NCBI GenBank assembly: GCA_034437215.1
Contig: DAOTVC010000136.1
Coordinates: forward strand, 1 to 12,911
Reading direction: 5' to 3'
Source of the DNA: DAOTVC01 sp034437215
GTDB taxonomy: Bacteria; Chloroflexota; Anaerolineae; B4-G1; SLSP01
Length of the DNA: 12,911 nucleotides
Below the pieces are notes generated by a model. The model saw only the letters and a program-made list of their open reading frames with translations. It made no database searches and was not told the DNA's origin. Shown here in pieces: positions 1 to 7,077 of this stretch. The first letter of the stretch is position 1. Every line of letters begins with the position of its first letter. Made by a program: the position numbers and the translations under genes.

Positions 1-2525
1 TCGCCGCCGGTGAGACCCTCGACTACTCCATCACCCTCACCAACACCGGCCCCTCCACCGCCCACGACGTCTTCGCCTTCGACACCCTGCCCGCCGACGT
101 CGAGGTGGTCAGCACCGGCGTGCTGCGGGGCGTCAACGGAACGCCCGCCGGCAGCGGCGGGACCTGCCAGGTGCCGGCGGCCCCCGAGCCCCTCACCTGC
201 CAGCTGGGCGACATGCCCGCCGGCGAGGCCCTGCGCATCACCCTCCGGGTGCGGGTGGCGGCCGACGCCGTCCCCACCGGCGACCCCGACGGCTCCATCG
301 ACATCACCAACCAGGTCGACGCCTCGGCCTCCAACGCCGCCGACGCGTCGACCCACGCCACGACGACGGTCCACCGCGTCAGCGACGTGGCGGTCACCAA
401 GACGGTCGAACCGGCCCTCGTCTACGCCGGCGAACAGGTGCGCTATACCCTCGACGTCACCAACGACGGCCCCTCTGACGCCGTGGGCGTGGTGCTGACC
501 GACACCCTACCCGCAGAGCTGACCTACGAGACCGACACCGGCGGCTGCACCCTCGTGGGCACCGCGCCCGAGGTCCTGCGCTGTACGTTGGGCAACCTGC
601 CCGCCGGCGGCAGCAGCTCCTTCCAGATCTACGCCCGCGTGCGCTCCGACATCACACCGGAGACCGTCGCCGTCAACGAGGTGCTCGTCACCACCGCCCC
701 CACCGACCCCCTCCTCACCAACAATAGCGATTCGGCCTCCACGGAGCTGCTGGGCCTGGCGGACCTGCGCATCAGCGAGTACGGGCAGGTCAGCGGACCC
801 GTCCAGGCGGGAGAGCTCCTCACCTACACCATCGTCGTCGACAACCTGGGGCCGGGCACGGCTCACGACGTCGTCATGGAGAAGAGCCTGGAGTCGAACG
901 GCTCCTTCGAGCTGCTGGCGGTCTCCTCCGACCGGCCCGCCACCTGCTCCCCCACCTCGGGCACCTTCAGCCTCCTCGAGCTGCGCTGCGAACTCACCGA
1001 TCCGCTGGAGGCGATGGTGAGCGGCAGCACGGGCCGCTGGACGATGCAGGTCGTCGTGCAGGCGACCGAGGCCCAGAGTCTCAACGGGGAGTCCCAGGTC
1101 TTCGGCTCCGATGAAGATCCCGACCTCTCCAACAACCACACCACCGTCCAACACGAGATCACCGACAGCGCCGACCTGATGGTCGACAAGACGGCGCTCG
1201 GGAAGGTACAGGTGGATGGACAACCGGGCGGCACCATCGTATTGCTGCCCGACCGCGCCACGGCCGGCACCGAGTTGACCTATACCCTGACTATCACCAA
1301 CGCCGGCCCCTCCACAGCACAGAACGTGGTGGTACAGGATCGCCTGCCGGGCTGGATCGTTGTGAACAGCGTGTCCCCCAGCCAGGGGAGCTGCAACGTC
1401 GGCATACCCGGCGATCCCGATGCCCCGCTCACCTGCGGGCTGGGGGCCATGGGTCCGCACCAGACGGTCACCGTAATCGTCGTGGTCGTCGTCGAACCTG
1501 AGACGCCCGGCGGCACGCCCCTGGACAACGACGTGCTCGTCTACAGCGACGCCTACGACCCCGACAACTCCGACAACTTCGTCACCCAGCGCACCACGGT
1601 CGACTCGTGGACCGACCTGTCGATCACCAAGAGCGCCGCGCCGGCCCTCGTCCTGCCCGGCAACGTCGTGACCTACACGATCAGCGTCCACAATCGGGGC
1701 CCCAGCGACGCCGTCGACGCCCTGGTGGAGGACCTGGTCCCCAACGGGATCATCAACGCGTCCTGGACCTGCTCCGCGACCCCCGGTGCAGCGTGCACCG
1801 CCCAGGGAACGGGCAGCATCGCCGACGTGGTAGATCTGCCCGCAGGCGGCACCCTCGTCTACAAACTGGGAGGTACCGTCAACACAGCGGCCGAGATCAT
1901 CAACACGGCGACGGTGACCGTCTCCATCCGTGCCGACGACCCCTATCCGCTCGACACCCGTGCCTCCGTGGCCAACCGCCCGGAGGCGACCTACCTGCCG
2001 CTCGTCATGAGCAGCCGCTACTCCTCCGGACCCGACCTGGTGGTGGAGGAACTGATCGTGGGCAGTTACAGCGTCCAGGTGGTGATCCGCAACCGCGGGA
2101 ACGAGCCGGTCACCGAAGGCTTCTGGGTAGACCTCTACATCGATCCCAGCCCGGCCCCTCGCGGGGTCAACCAGGTCTGGAACGATCTGGGCGTGGAGGG
2201 CATGGTGTGGGGCGTGAACTCGGTCGCCATGCCCCTCCAGCCGGACGAGCTGCTGGTGCTCTCCGTGGACGATGACTACTACTGGCCCACCCTGAGCCGG
2301 GTCATCTGGCCCCTGCCGGCGAACACGCCCGTCTACGCTCAAGTCGACTCCTACGCGCCAGACACCGACTACGGCCTGGTGCTGGAGGGCCACGAGACCG
2401 GCGGCGGCGGGTACAACAACATCACCGGGCCGGTGCTCGCCCCGGCTACGGTGATGGGCGCGGCTGTCCCCCAGATCACACCCGCGTCTCGTCTGGTGTC
2501 GCGCTACCGTCCCTCTCTGCGGTAG
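1..2525 (+). CDS. DUF11-repeat surface protein, 5' truncated by window edge
   Basis: The reading frame is open to the left edge (first full codon at base 3), so only the last 840 residues are visible and the start and signal peptide are missing. It holds five DUF11 (Ig-like, conserved repeat) units starting at about visible residues 1 (partial), 127, 253, 390 and 537. Each has the typical opening x-D-L-x-I-T-K-(8-25 residues)-A-G-x-x-x-x-Y-T-I-x-V-x-N-x-G-P-S and often a cysteine pair. Residues 664-668 read Y-L-P-L-V, a pentapeptide I associate with exported Chloroflexota proteins. After it, residues 675-800 resemble a CARDB adhesion-type domain (DLVVEELIVGSYSVQVVIRN at its start). There is no LPXTG or C-terminal membrane anchor. 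DUF11 proteins are generally cell-surface or envelope-associated; the exact role here is unknown. The gene ends in its own terminator, so it is not co-transcribed with the next gene. Confidence 0.85.
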   Translation, partial: AAGETLDYSITLTNTGPSTAHDVFAFDTLPADVEVVSTGVLRGVNGTPAGSGGTCQVPAAPEPLTCQLGDMPAGEALRITLRVRVAADAVPTGDPDGSIDITNQVDASASNAADASTHATTTVHRVSDVAVTKTVEPALVYAGEQVRYTLDVTNDGPSDAVGVVLTDTLPAELTYETDTGGCTLVGTAPEVLRCTLGNLPAGGSSSFQIYARVRSDITPETVAVNEVLVTTAPTDPLLTNNSDSASTELLGLADLRISEYGQVSGPVQAGELLTYTIVVDNLGPGTAHDVVMEKSLESNGSFELLAVSSDRPATCSPTSGTFSLLELRCELTDPLEAMVSGSTGRWTMQVVVQATEAQSLNGESQVFGSDEDPDLSNNHTTVQHEITDSADLMVDKTALGKVQVDGQPGGTIVLLPDRATAGTELTYTLTITNAGPSTAQNVVVQDRLPGWIVVNSVSPSQGSCNVGIPGDPDAPLTCGLGAMGPHQTVTVIVVVVVEPETPGGTPLDNDVLVYSDAYDPDNSDNFVTQRTTVDSWTDLSITKSAAPALVLPGNVVTYTISVHNRGPSDAVDALVEDLVPNGIINASWTCSATPGAACTAQGTGSIADVVDLPAGGTLVYKLGGTVNTAAEIINTATVTVSIRADDPYPLDTRASVANRPEATYLPLVMSSRYSSGPDLVVEELIVGSYSVQVVIRNRGNEPVTEGFWVDLYIDPSPAPRGVNQVWNDLGVEGMVWGVNSVAMPLQPDELLVLSVDDDYYWPTLSRVIWPLPANTPVYAQVDSYAPDTDYGLVLEGHETGGGGYNNITGPVLAPATVMGAAVPQITPASRLVSRYRPSLR

Positions 2526-2533
2526 TTAAGGAA

Positions 2534-2554
2534 GGGATCAGGGATCGGGAATGG
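2534..2554. repeat. Heptamer tandem repeat GGGATYR, short copy
   Basis: GGGATCA, GGGATCG and a degenerate third unit GGAATGG sit head to tail between the DUF11 stop codon and its terminator. The same heptamer forms a longer array at 9891-9920, also intergenic, so this is a dispersed element and not a chance run. Confidence 0.6.
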
Positions 2555-2589
2555 GGGAGCAGGTCTAAGCCTGGTCCCCCATCTTTTTT
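2553..2589 (+). terminator. Rho-independent terminator of the DUF11 gene
   Basis: An 11-bp stem with one mismatch (gggggagcagg / cctggtccccc, 2553-2563 and 2570-2580) closes a 6-nt loop and is followed by a run of six T at 2584-2589. It lies 28 bp after the stop codon. There is no T-run on the other strand, so it acts in the + direction only. Confidence 0.85.
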
Positions 2590-2676
2590 CTCGTCCACGG
2601 TAGGAGGAGCACACGATATCCTCTGCTCCTATTCACCACTCCCTGCTCACCTCTCACCCCCTCACGCGTCCCGCTG

Positions 2677-2704
2677 TTGCTCTGTTCCCGGCAGCCATTA
2701 CAAT
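2677..2704 (+). promoter_or_regulatory. Likely promoter of the isoaspartate methyltransferase gene
   Basis: TTGCTC (2677-2682), a 16-bp spacer, then TACAAT (2699-2704). Transcription would start near 2711, leaving a short 5' UTR with the ribosome binding site GAGAGGAGG at 2722-2730, 4 nt before the ATG. The same TACAAT -10 hexamer and 16-bp spacing recur in the his promoter of this window. Confidence 0.6.
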
Positions 2705-2734
2705 AGCGGTGTAGGTTGAGCGAGAGGAGGCAAA

Positions 2735-3538
2735 ATGCGTACACGAAGGTTGATCCTGCTGATCCTGCTGATCCTGCTGATCCTGGTGGTCGCGCTGGCA
2801 GGCTGCGGAGAGCAGGCACCCTCACCCGAGACAACCCCCTTCGCCCTTCCCACCCCCGACCCCGAGGAGCCCTACGCCGCGCGCCGGCACGCTATGGTGG
2901 AGAACACCATCCTGGCCCGCGGCGTCAACGATCCGGAGATCGTCGAGGCCATGCTCGAGACACCGCGCCACCGCTTCGTCGCGGAGCGTTTCCTTGACGA
3001 GGCCTACGCCGACCACCCCCTCCCCATCGGCTACGGGCAGACCATCTCCCAACCCTTCATCGTGGCCTGGATGACCGAGCTGCTGGCGCTGCAGGAGGGA
3101 GAGAGGGTGCTGGAGATCGGAACGGGCTCCGGCTACCAGGCGGCGGTGCTGGCGGAGCTCGATCTGGATCTGGAGATCTACACCATCGAGATCATCCCCG
3201 AGTTAGCCGCAGAGGCGGAGGAGCGTCTGGAAAGCCTGGGCTACGAGAGCGTCCACGTCAAGCAGGCCGACGGCTACTACGGCTGGGAGGAGCACGGGCC
3301 CTTCGACGCCGTTATCGTCACCGCAGCGCCCGACCACCTTCCCCAGCCCCTCGTCGAACAGCTCGCCGAGGACGGGCGGCTGGTCGTCCCCATTGGGCCG
3401 CCGGGCGGCTACCAGACCCTCTGGCGCTTCACGAAAGAGGAAGGGGAGCTGCTGGCGGAGAACCTTGGAGCCGTCGCCTTCGTCCCCTTCACCGGCGGGG
3501 GTCAGTCGGCGACGCCCGGACCCGACATCGGCCCCTGA
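2735..3538 (+). CDS. pcm: Lipoprotein protein-L-isoaspartate O-methyltransferase
   Basis: 267 residues. PCMT enzymes methylate L-isoaspartyl residues in damaged proteins with S-adenosylmethionine, starting their repair. Residues 1-24 are a bacterial lipoprotein signal peptide: R-T-R-R, a pure Leu/Ile/Val core, then the lipobox L-A-G-C with Cys24. A Pro/Thr/Glu-rich linker follows to about residue 46. The catalytic domain (52-255) carries the PCMT signature G-Q-T-I-S at 101-105, SAM motif I VLEIGTGSGY at 125-134, an acidic loop E-I-I at 152-154, D-A-V-I-V-T-A-A at 191-198 and the C-terminal F-V-P-F at 249-252. All usual PCMT blocks are present, so it should be active. The ATG at 2735 is set by a strong GAGAGGAGG site. 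The export signal is unusual because PCMT is normally cytosolic (about 210 residues). The symbol is by family; the paralogue type is uncertain. The 3' end overlaps the convergent gene by 37 nt. Confidence 0.9.
   Translation: MRTRRLILLILLILLILVVALAGCGEQAPSPETTPFALPTPDPEEPYAARRHAMVENTILARGVNDPEIVEAMLETPRHRFVAERFLDEAYADHPLPIGYGQTISQPFIVAWMTELLALQEGERVLEIGTGSGYQAAVLAELDLDLEIYTIEIIPELAAEAEERLESLGYESVHVKQADGYYGWEEHGPFDAVIVTAAPDHLPQPLVEQLAEDGRLVVPIGPPGGYQTLWRFTKEEGELLAENLGAVAFVPFTGGGQSATPGPDIGP
2751..2786 (+). repeat. Four 9-bp tandem repeats in the signal-peptide coding region
   Basis: TGATCCTGC occurs three times in a row, then TGATCCTGG. It encodes repeating Leu-Ile-Leu in the hydrophobic core of the lipoprotein signal. 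A gain or loss of one unit keeps the frame and changes the core by three residues. Confidence 0.85.
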
Positions 3539-5979
3539 GCCAGAAGCAGGGCGCCGGCGTAGCAGACGGCCCCAACGACGAGGACGGCGCGGAAGCCAAA
3601 GGAGAGGGAGAGCAGCGCGGACAGGACCGAGGCGATGACCGAAGCCGCCCCGTTGACACCCCACGCCCAGGGGACGTAGAAGGGCGCGTGATGGCGGAGG
3701 CGTCCGAGCCCCAGGGGGAAGGGCATCCCCATGAAGAGCCCCAGCGGAGCGAGGGCCAGGACGGCGATCAGCAGGCGCCCCCTCAGCGGCAGGCCCAAGG
3801 TCAGTGAGAAGAGGGGCTGCAGCGCCAGGGGGTAGACGAGGGCCAGGACAACGAGGAGCGCGAGCACCCAGCGCAGCGGGAAGTGATGGGAGAGCGCGCT
3901 CCCGACGCCGGAGAAGAGGAGGATGGCGAAGAGCACCGCCGTCAGCGCGTAGGAGGGGTGTCCCAGGAAGAGGATGAAGCGCTGCATCAGGGGTAACTCC
4001 ACGAGAAGAAAGGCGAGCCCCAGGAGACCGAAGTAGGCCGCCACCCCCGCCAGATCGGAGAGAGCGCCCTGCCTCCACAACCGGCGTCCCCGGCTTACCA
4101 CCACGGGCAACAGGATAACCGCGAGGGCAGCGACGAGGGCGAGCGCCAGGAGGACGAGGAGGACGAAGTAGCCCGCCCCACCGAAGGGCTGCCAGGTCTT
4201 CCCCAGCTCCGCCACCACCTGCCCCGCCTGGGACCACTTGAAGAAGTGCCCGAAGAAGGGGTGATTGTCGGTAGGCGGTGCGACGGCGAAGGGATAGCCG
4301 GCGTACCACGCTTCGCGATCCTCCGCCTCGAGCAGGGCCGTGAAGGTCCGGTAGTAGACGGGCGCCTCCAGCCGGTTGTAGCGGTTGGTCTCCTCGGGGC
4401 GGATGTCAGGGGCGTAGACGAGGTCGAAGGCCCGGTCGGAGGCGAAGGTCCGGACGGCCTCCAACTCCTCGGGCAGGAAGGGCGACCCGCGGACGAGGAG
4501 GGTGAGGGTAGCGTAGCCGCGTAAGGCGACGATCTGGCGGGCCGGCTCGCCGCCCGCCCCCTCGACGGCGTCGACGGCGAGGGCGAAGGCGCGGAGGGAC
4601 TCGCTGGGCGGGAGCTGGAGCCAGCGGGTGACGACCAGGAGACCGTCGGGCTCCAGCGCTGCCAGGTAGTCGCGAAAGGCCTCGCGGGTGTAGCGGTAGT
4701 CCTCGCCGAGGCTGTAGGCGCCCGAGCGGACGGGGCGGTAGGCGGCGGTGAGGGGCAGAGCGACCAGGTCGTAGCGCCGGTCGCCCCCGCTCACGAAGCT
4801 CCGCGGCTCCTCGAGCACCGTCTGCACGGCGGGATGGGTGTAGATCTCTCCCGCCGCTTCCACGACGAGGGGATTCGGCTCCACGGCGGTCACCCTCCCG
4901 GCCCCCTCGTTCAGCGCCGTCCAGAGGGCCAGCCCGCCCCCCGGCTCCAGCAGGAGGGCCTCCCCACCGGGACGGAGCCGGTAGGCCACGGCGGAGGGGA
5001 GGTAGCCGGTGAAACCGAGCCGCTCCCCGGGGCGCTCCAGGGCGGTGAGGGGCAGCCGGAGGACGGGGCTGGGATCGTCGCCGTCGACGAAGAGGCCCGC
5101 CTGTGGAGGAGGCGGCTGGAGGTAACGGTAGCTCAGGCCGGGCAGCGAGCGGATCCCCTCGCTCGTCACGAGGTCGACCCGGGAGAAGCTGTTCCACTCG
5201 CGAAAGACGACCTCGGCGCCGGGATATTGGAGGGCATAGCTCAGGGCCTTGTAGGGCGAGAGGTGCAGGCGCAACCAGGGCGGTTGGACGACCAGGAGAG
5301 CGAGGGCGAGCACGATCAGGGCCGCCGGAAGGAGGGCCCGGCGCCGGGCGCTGCCGTGACGCCCCCTCTCCCCCTCATAGCCCCCTGCCCCAAAGGCCAG
5401 CGCCGCAACGCCTGCCAGGAGCGCGGCGACGACGACGGCCCCCTCGCCGCCCACCAGGTTCGGCACGAGGAGCGCCAGCAGGCAGCCCACCGCCGACCCG
5501 GCGAGGTTGGTCGCGTAGAGGCGCGGCACGGCACCGGGCTGCAGGGCGAAGAGCAGGCTCAGCGCGGCGCCGCTGCAAAAGAAGGGCAGGGCCAGGGCCA
5601 GGTAGTGGAGGGCCAGCACCGCCACCTGGACCGAATCCCAGGCGATGCTGAAGGAGTCGAAGGGGACGACGTTGGTGAAGACGTAGGCACCCAGCGCGGT
5701 CAGCCCGAGGGCCAGGGCCAGCAGGACGAGAGAGCGCCGCGGGTTTTGTCGCCCCAGGCGGGGGAAGAGGGCGAGCACCGTACCGCTGGCTCCGAAGCCC
5801 AGCATCGCCAGGCTGACGATCATGAAGGCGAAGTGGTAGAACTGGGCGACGGAGAAGATGCGGGTGAGGTCGATCTCGAAGAGGAGGGTGGCAGCGGAGA
5901 GGAGGAAGAGGCCCGCGCTCCAGCTCTGGGAGGTCTGGCTGAGACCTCCGAGAGCTTTAGGCTTCCAAGGAGCGCTCAT
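3502..5979 (-). CDS. Polytopic membrane protein with spermidine-synthase-like core
   Basis: 825 residues. An N-terminal block of about seven hydrophobic helices (residues ~20-231), a soluble middle domain (~235-595) and about seven more helices (~602-815). The middle domain has the Rossmann order of spermidine synthases and related SAM methyltransferases: LLLEPGGGLALWTAL at 342-356 as motif I, A-V-E-P-N-P at 365-370 as the acidic ribose-binding strand, D-L-V-A-L-P at 404-409, and a Y-x-Y-T-x-E-A-F block at 428-435. A family signature, PTDNHPFFGHFFKW (569-582), precedes the second membrane block, and P-F-P-L-G-L at 753-758 and P-W-A-W-G-V-N-G at 770-777 are typical of these fused membrane/SpeE-like proteins. 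Substrate unknown; a true polyamine synthase role is not shown. The start ATG (5979) has GGAG 7 nt upstream and lies inside the 3' end of the preceding gene (23-nt overlap), suggesting translational coupling. Reading further upstream in the same frame gives only a shadow of that gene. Confidence 0.8.
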   Translation of the reverse strand: MSAPWKPKALGGLSQTSQSWSAGLFLLSAATLLFEIDLTRIFSVAQFYHFAFMIVSLAMLGFGASGTVLALFPRLGRQNPRRSLVLLALALGLTALGAYVFTNVVPFDSFSIAWDSVQVAVLALHYLALALPFFCSGAALSLLFALQPGAVPRLYATNLAGSAVGCLLALLVPNLVGGEGAVVVAALLAGVAALAFGAGGYEGERGRHGSARRRALLPAALIVLALALLVVQPPWLRLHLSPYKALSYALQYPGAEVVFREWNSFSRVDLVTSEGIRSLPGLSYRYLQPPPPQAGLFVDGDDPSPVLRLPLTALERPGERLGFTGYLPSAVAYRLRPGGEALLLEPGGGLALWTALNEGAGRVTAVEPNPLVVEAAGEIYTHPAVQTVLEEPRSFVSGGDRRYDLVALPLTAAYRPVRSGAYSLGEDYRYTREAFRDYLAALEPDGLLVVTRWLQLPPSESLRAFALAVDAVEGAGGEPARQIVALRGYATLTLLVRGSPFLPEELEAVRTFASDRAFDLVYAPDIRPEETNRYNRLEAPVYYRTFTALLEAEDREAWYAGYPFAVAPPTDNHPFFGHFFKWSQAGQVVAELGKTWQPFGGAGYFVLLVLLALALVAALAVILLPVVVSRGRRLWRQGALSDLAGVAAYFGLLGLAFLLVELPLMQRFILFLGHPSYALTAVLFAILLFSGVGSALSHHFPLRWVLALLVVLALVYPLALQPLFSLTLGLPLRGRLLIAVLALAPLGLFMGMPFPLGLGRLRHHAPFYVPWAWGVNGAASVIASVLSALLSLSFGFRAVLVVGAVCYAGALLLAQGPMSGPGVAD

Positions 5980-6892
5980 AGAGAGACTCCGCCAGGGATC
6001 TGATGTAGTCCCCCTTCTCCAGCTTGCGCCGCCACCCCTCGGGGATGGCCTCGACGCCCAGGTAGGCGCCCGAGATGGCGGCTGCCATGGCGCCGACGGT
6101 ATCGCGGTCGCCGCTGTGGAGGGCGGCGCAGAAGAGGCAGGTCTCGAAGGAGTCGGGGTAGCGGAGGAAGGCGTAGAGGGCGAAGGGGACCGAACGGTGA
6201 GCCGCCACCCCGGGCCCCAGCCACAGCCCCACCACGCCGGCGGGTGACTCCTCCTCGAGCGAGGTCGCCATATCCTCCAGCCGCGACCGCAACTCGTCGG
6301 TGCGGGCGAAGTCGAGGAGCCCCCGGACGAAGGCCTCGCGGTCGAGGGGCTCCTCGGGTGAGAGGTCGACGACGCGCGCCACGGCCCAGGCAACGAGAGC
6401 GGCCCCGTCGATGCCCAGGGGATGGGCGTGGGTGACGGAGGCGGAGCGGCGCACCTGCTCATAGAGGTCGTCGGCGTCGTGGAAGAAGAGGCCGGCGGGC
6501 GCCACGCGCATGGCGGCCCCGTTGCCGTAGGAACCCTCGCCTCCGAAGAGCGCGCTCGCCGCCTCGGTGTAGCTCACCCCCTCGCGCTTCACCCGCTCGA
6601 AGATGGAAGGCGGGCCCATAGCATACCCCCGCCAGGGTTCCCGGACGTAGTTCGCCCGGAAGGTCTCGCCCAGATGCTGGGGCTCGATCTTCCCCACCGC
6701 TGCCAGGGACTCGGCCAGGCCGATGGCCATAGCGGTATCGTCGGTGTAGGTGAGGATGTCTCGCCTCCCCACGGCGGCCCGCAGTGTGGGCAGCTCGCTG
6801 TAGGAGAAGGCCAGCTCCCCGATGGCGTCCCCCACCCCGCAGCCCACCATCCCCCCCAGAAACTTGCTCTTCAGATTCACGGACTCGGTCAT
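5957..6892 (-). CDS. ADP-ribosylglycohydrolase, ARH3-like
   Basis: 311 residues, all-helical DraG/ARH family. Family members remove ADP-ribose from proteins, nucleic acids or O-acetyl-ADP-ribose using two Mg ions. Visible motifs: G-D-A-I-G-E at 21-26, the metal motif Y-T-D-D-T at 49-53 (T50, D51, D52), R-G-Y-A-M-G at 88-93, GSYGNGAAMRVAP at 120-132, T-H-A-H-P-L-G at 154-160 and the second metal motif GDRDTVGAMAAAISGAYLG at 261-279 (D262, D264, T265). The GSYGNG block and the R-G-Y-x-M-G block are closer to ARH3 than to nitrogenase-regulating DraG, and no nif genes are nearby. All metal ligands expected for the family are present. The start is set by GAGAGGAGG (6897-6905), 4 nt before the ATG. 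It is followed by the membrane SpeE-like gene in overlap; the fusion gene lies 185 bp upstream on the same strand. No ADP-ribosyltransferase or macrodomain is visible in the window. Confidence 0.9.
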   Translation of the reverse strand: MTESVNLKSKFLGGMVGCGVGDAIGELAFSYSELPTLRAAVGRRDILTYTDDTAMAIGLAESLAAVGKIEPQHLGETFRANYVREPWRGYAMGPPSIFERVKREGVSYTEAASALFGGEGSYGNGAAMRVAPAGLFFHDADDLYEQVRRSASVTHAHPLGIDGAALVAWAVARVVDLSPEEPLDREAFVRGLLDFARTDELRSRLEDMATSLEEESPAGVVGLWLGPGVAAHRSVPFALYAFLRYPDSFETCLFCAALHSGDRDTVGAMAAAISGAYLGVEAIPEGWRRKLEKGDYIRSLAESLYERSLEA

Positions 6893-6909
6893 CGCGCCTC
6901 CTCTCGGAT

Positions 6910-6957
6910 CAGTCGGGTAGTCGAATAGTCAAATAGTCTGATAGTCGTTTAGATCTC
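6910..6957. repeat. Octamer tandem repeat TAGTCNNN upstream of the ARH gene
   Basis: On the + strand, units at 6910 (cagtcggg), 6918 (tagtcgaa), 6926 (tagtcaaa), 6934 (tagtctga), 6942 (tagtcgtt) and a degenerate 6950 (tagatctc): strict 8-bp period, five conserved bases and three free bases. On the coding strand it reads GACTANNN. It ends 5 bp upstream of the ribosome binding site of the glycohydrolase gene, so it lies in its 5' UTR or promoter region. Much more A+T-rich than the flanking genes. Confidence 0.75.
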
Positions 6958-6982
6958 CTTTATCTCAGTTGTGATCTGGCTT

Positions 6983-7002
6983 GTAGTAGGCGCTTCAGCG
7001 CC
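6983..7002. repeat. Small palindromic intergenic hairpin
   Basis: GGCGC-TTCA-GCGCC (6989-7002), preceded by tagta. The stem is perfect but no T-run follows on either strand, so it is not a convincing terminator for the fusion gene that ends at 7078. It looks like a short intergenic palindrome of the 'gcgcttcagcgc' kind. Confidence 0.45.
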
Positions 7003-7077
7003 GTTATGGTGACGACACTCACCCATTCGGAATACTCTAGCTGTTTAATATTTGTGTGCTCGAGCGCCAACACCCCG

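Noticed and set aside
507..2393. A 628-codon open frame on the - strand inside the DUF11 gene
   Set aside because: Composition is G/V/D/H-rich without domains, while the + strand frame has clear DUF11 repeats.
4834..6003. A 389-codon open frame on the + strand
   Set aside because: Composition of E, G, Q and R only, opposite well-supported membrane-protein sequence.
5980..6462. Upstream extension of the membrane SpeE-like gene frame by 161 codons
   Set aside because: The extension is Ser/Pro/Arg-rich and overlaps the conserved C-terminal half of the glycohydrolase gene; the ATG at 5979 has a ribosome site and begins the real protein.
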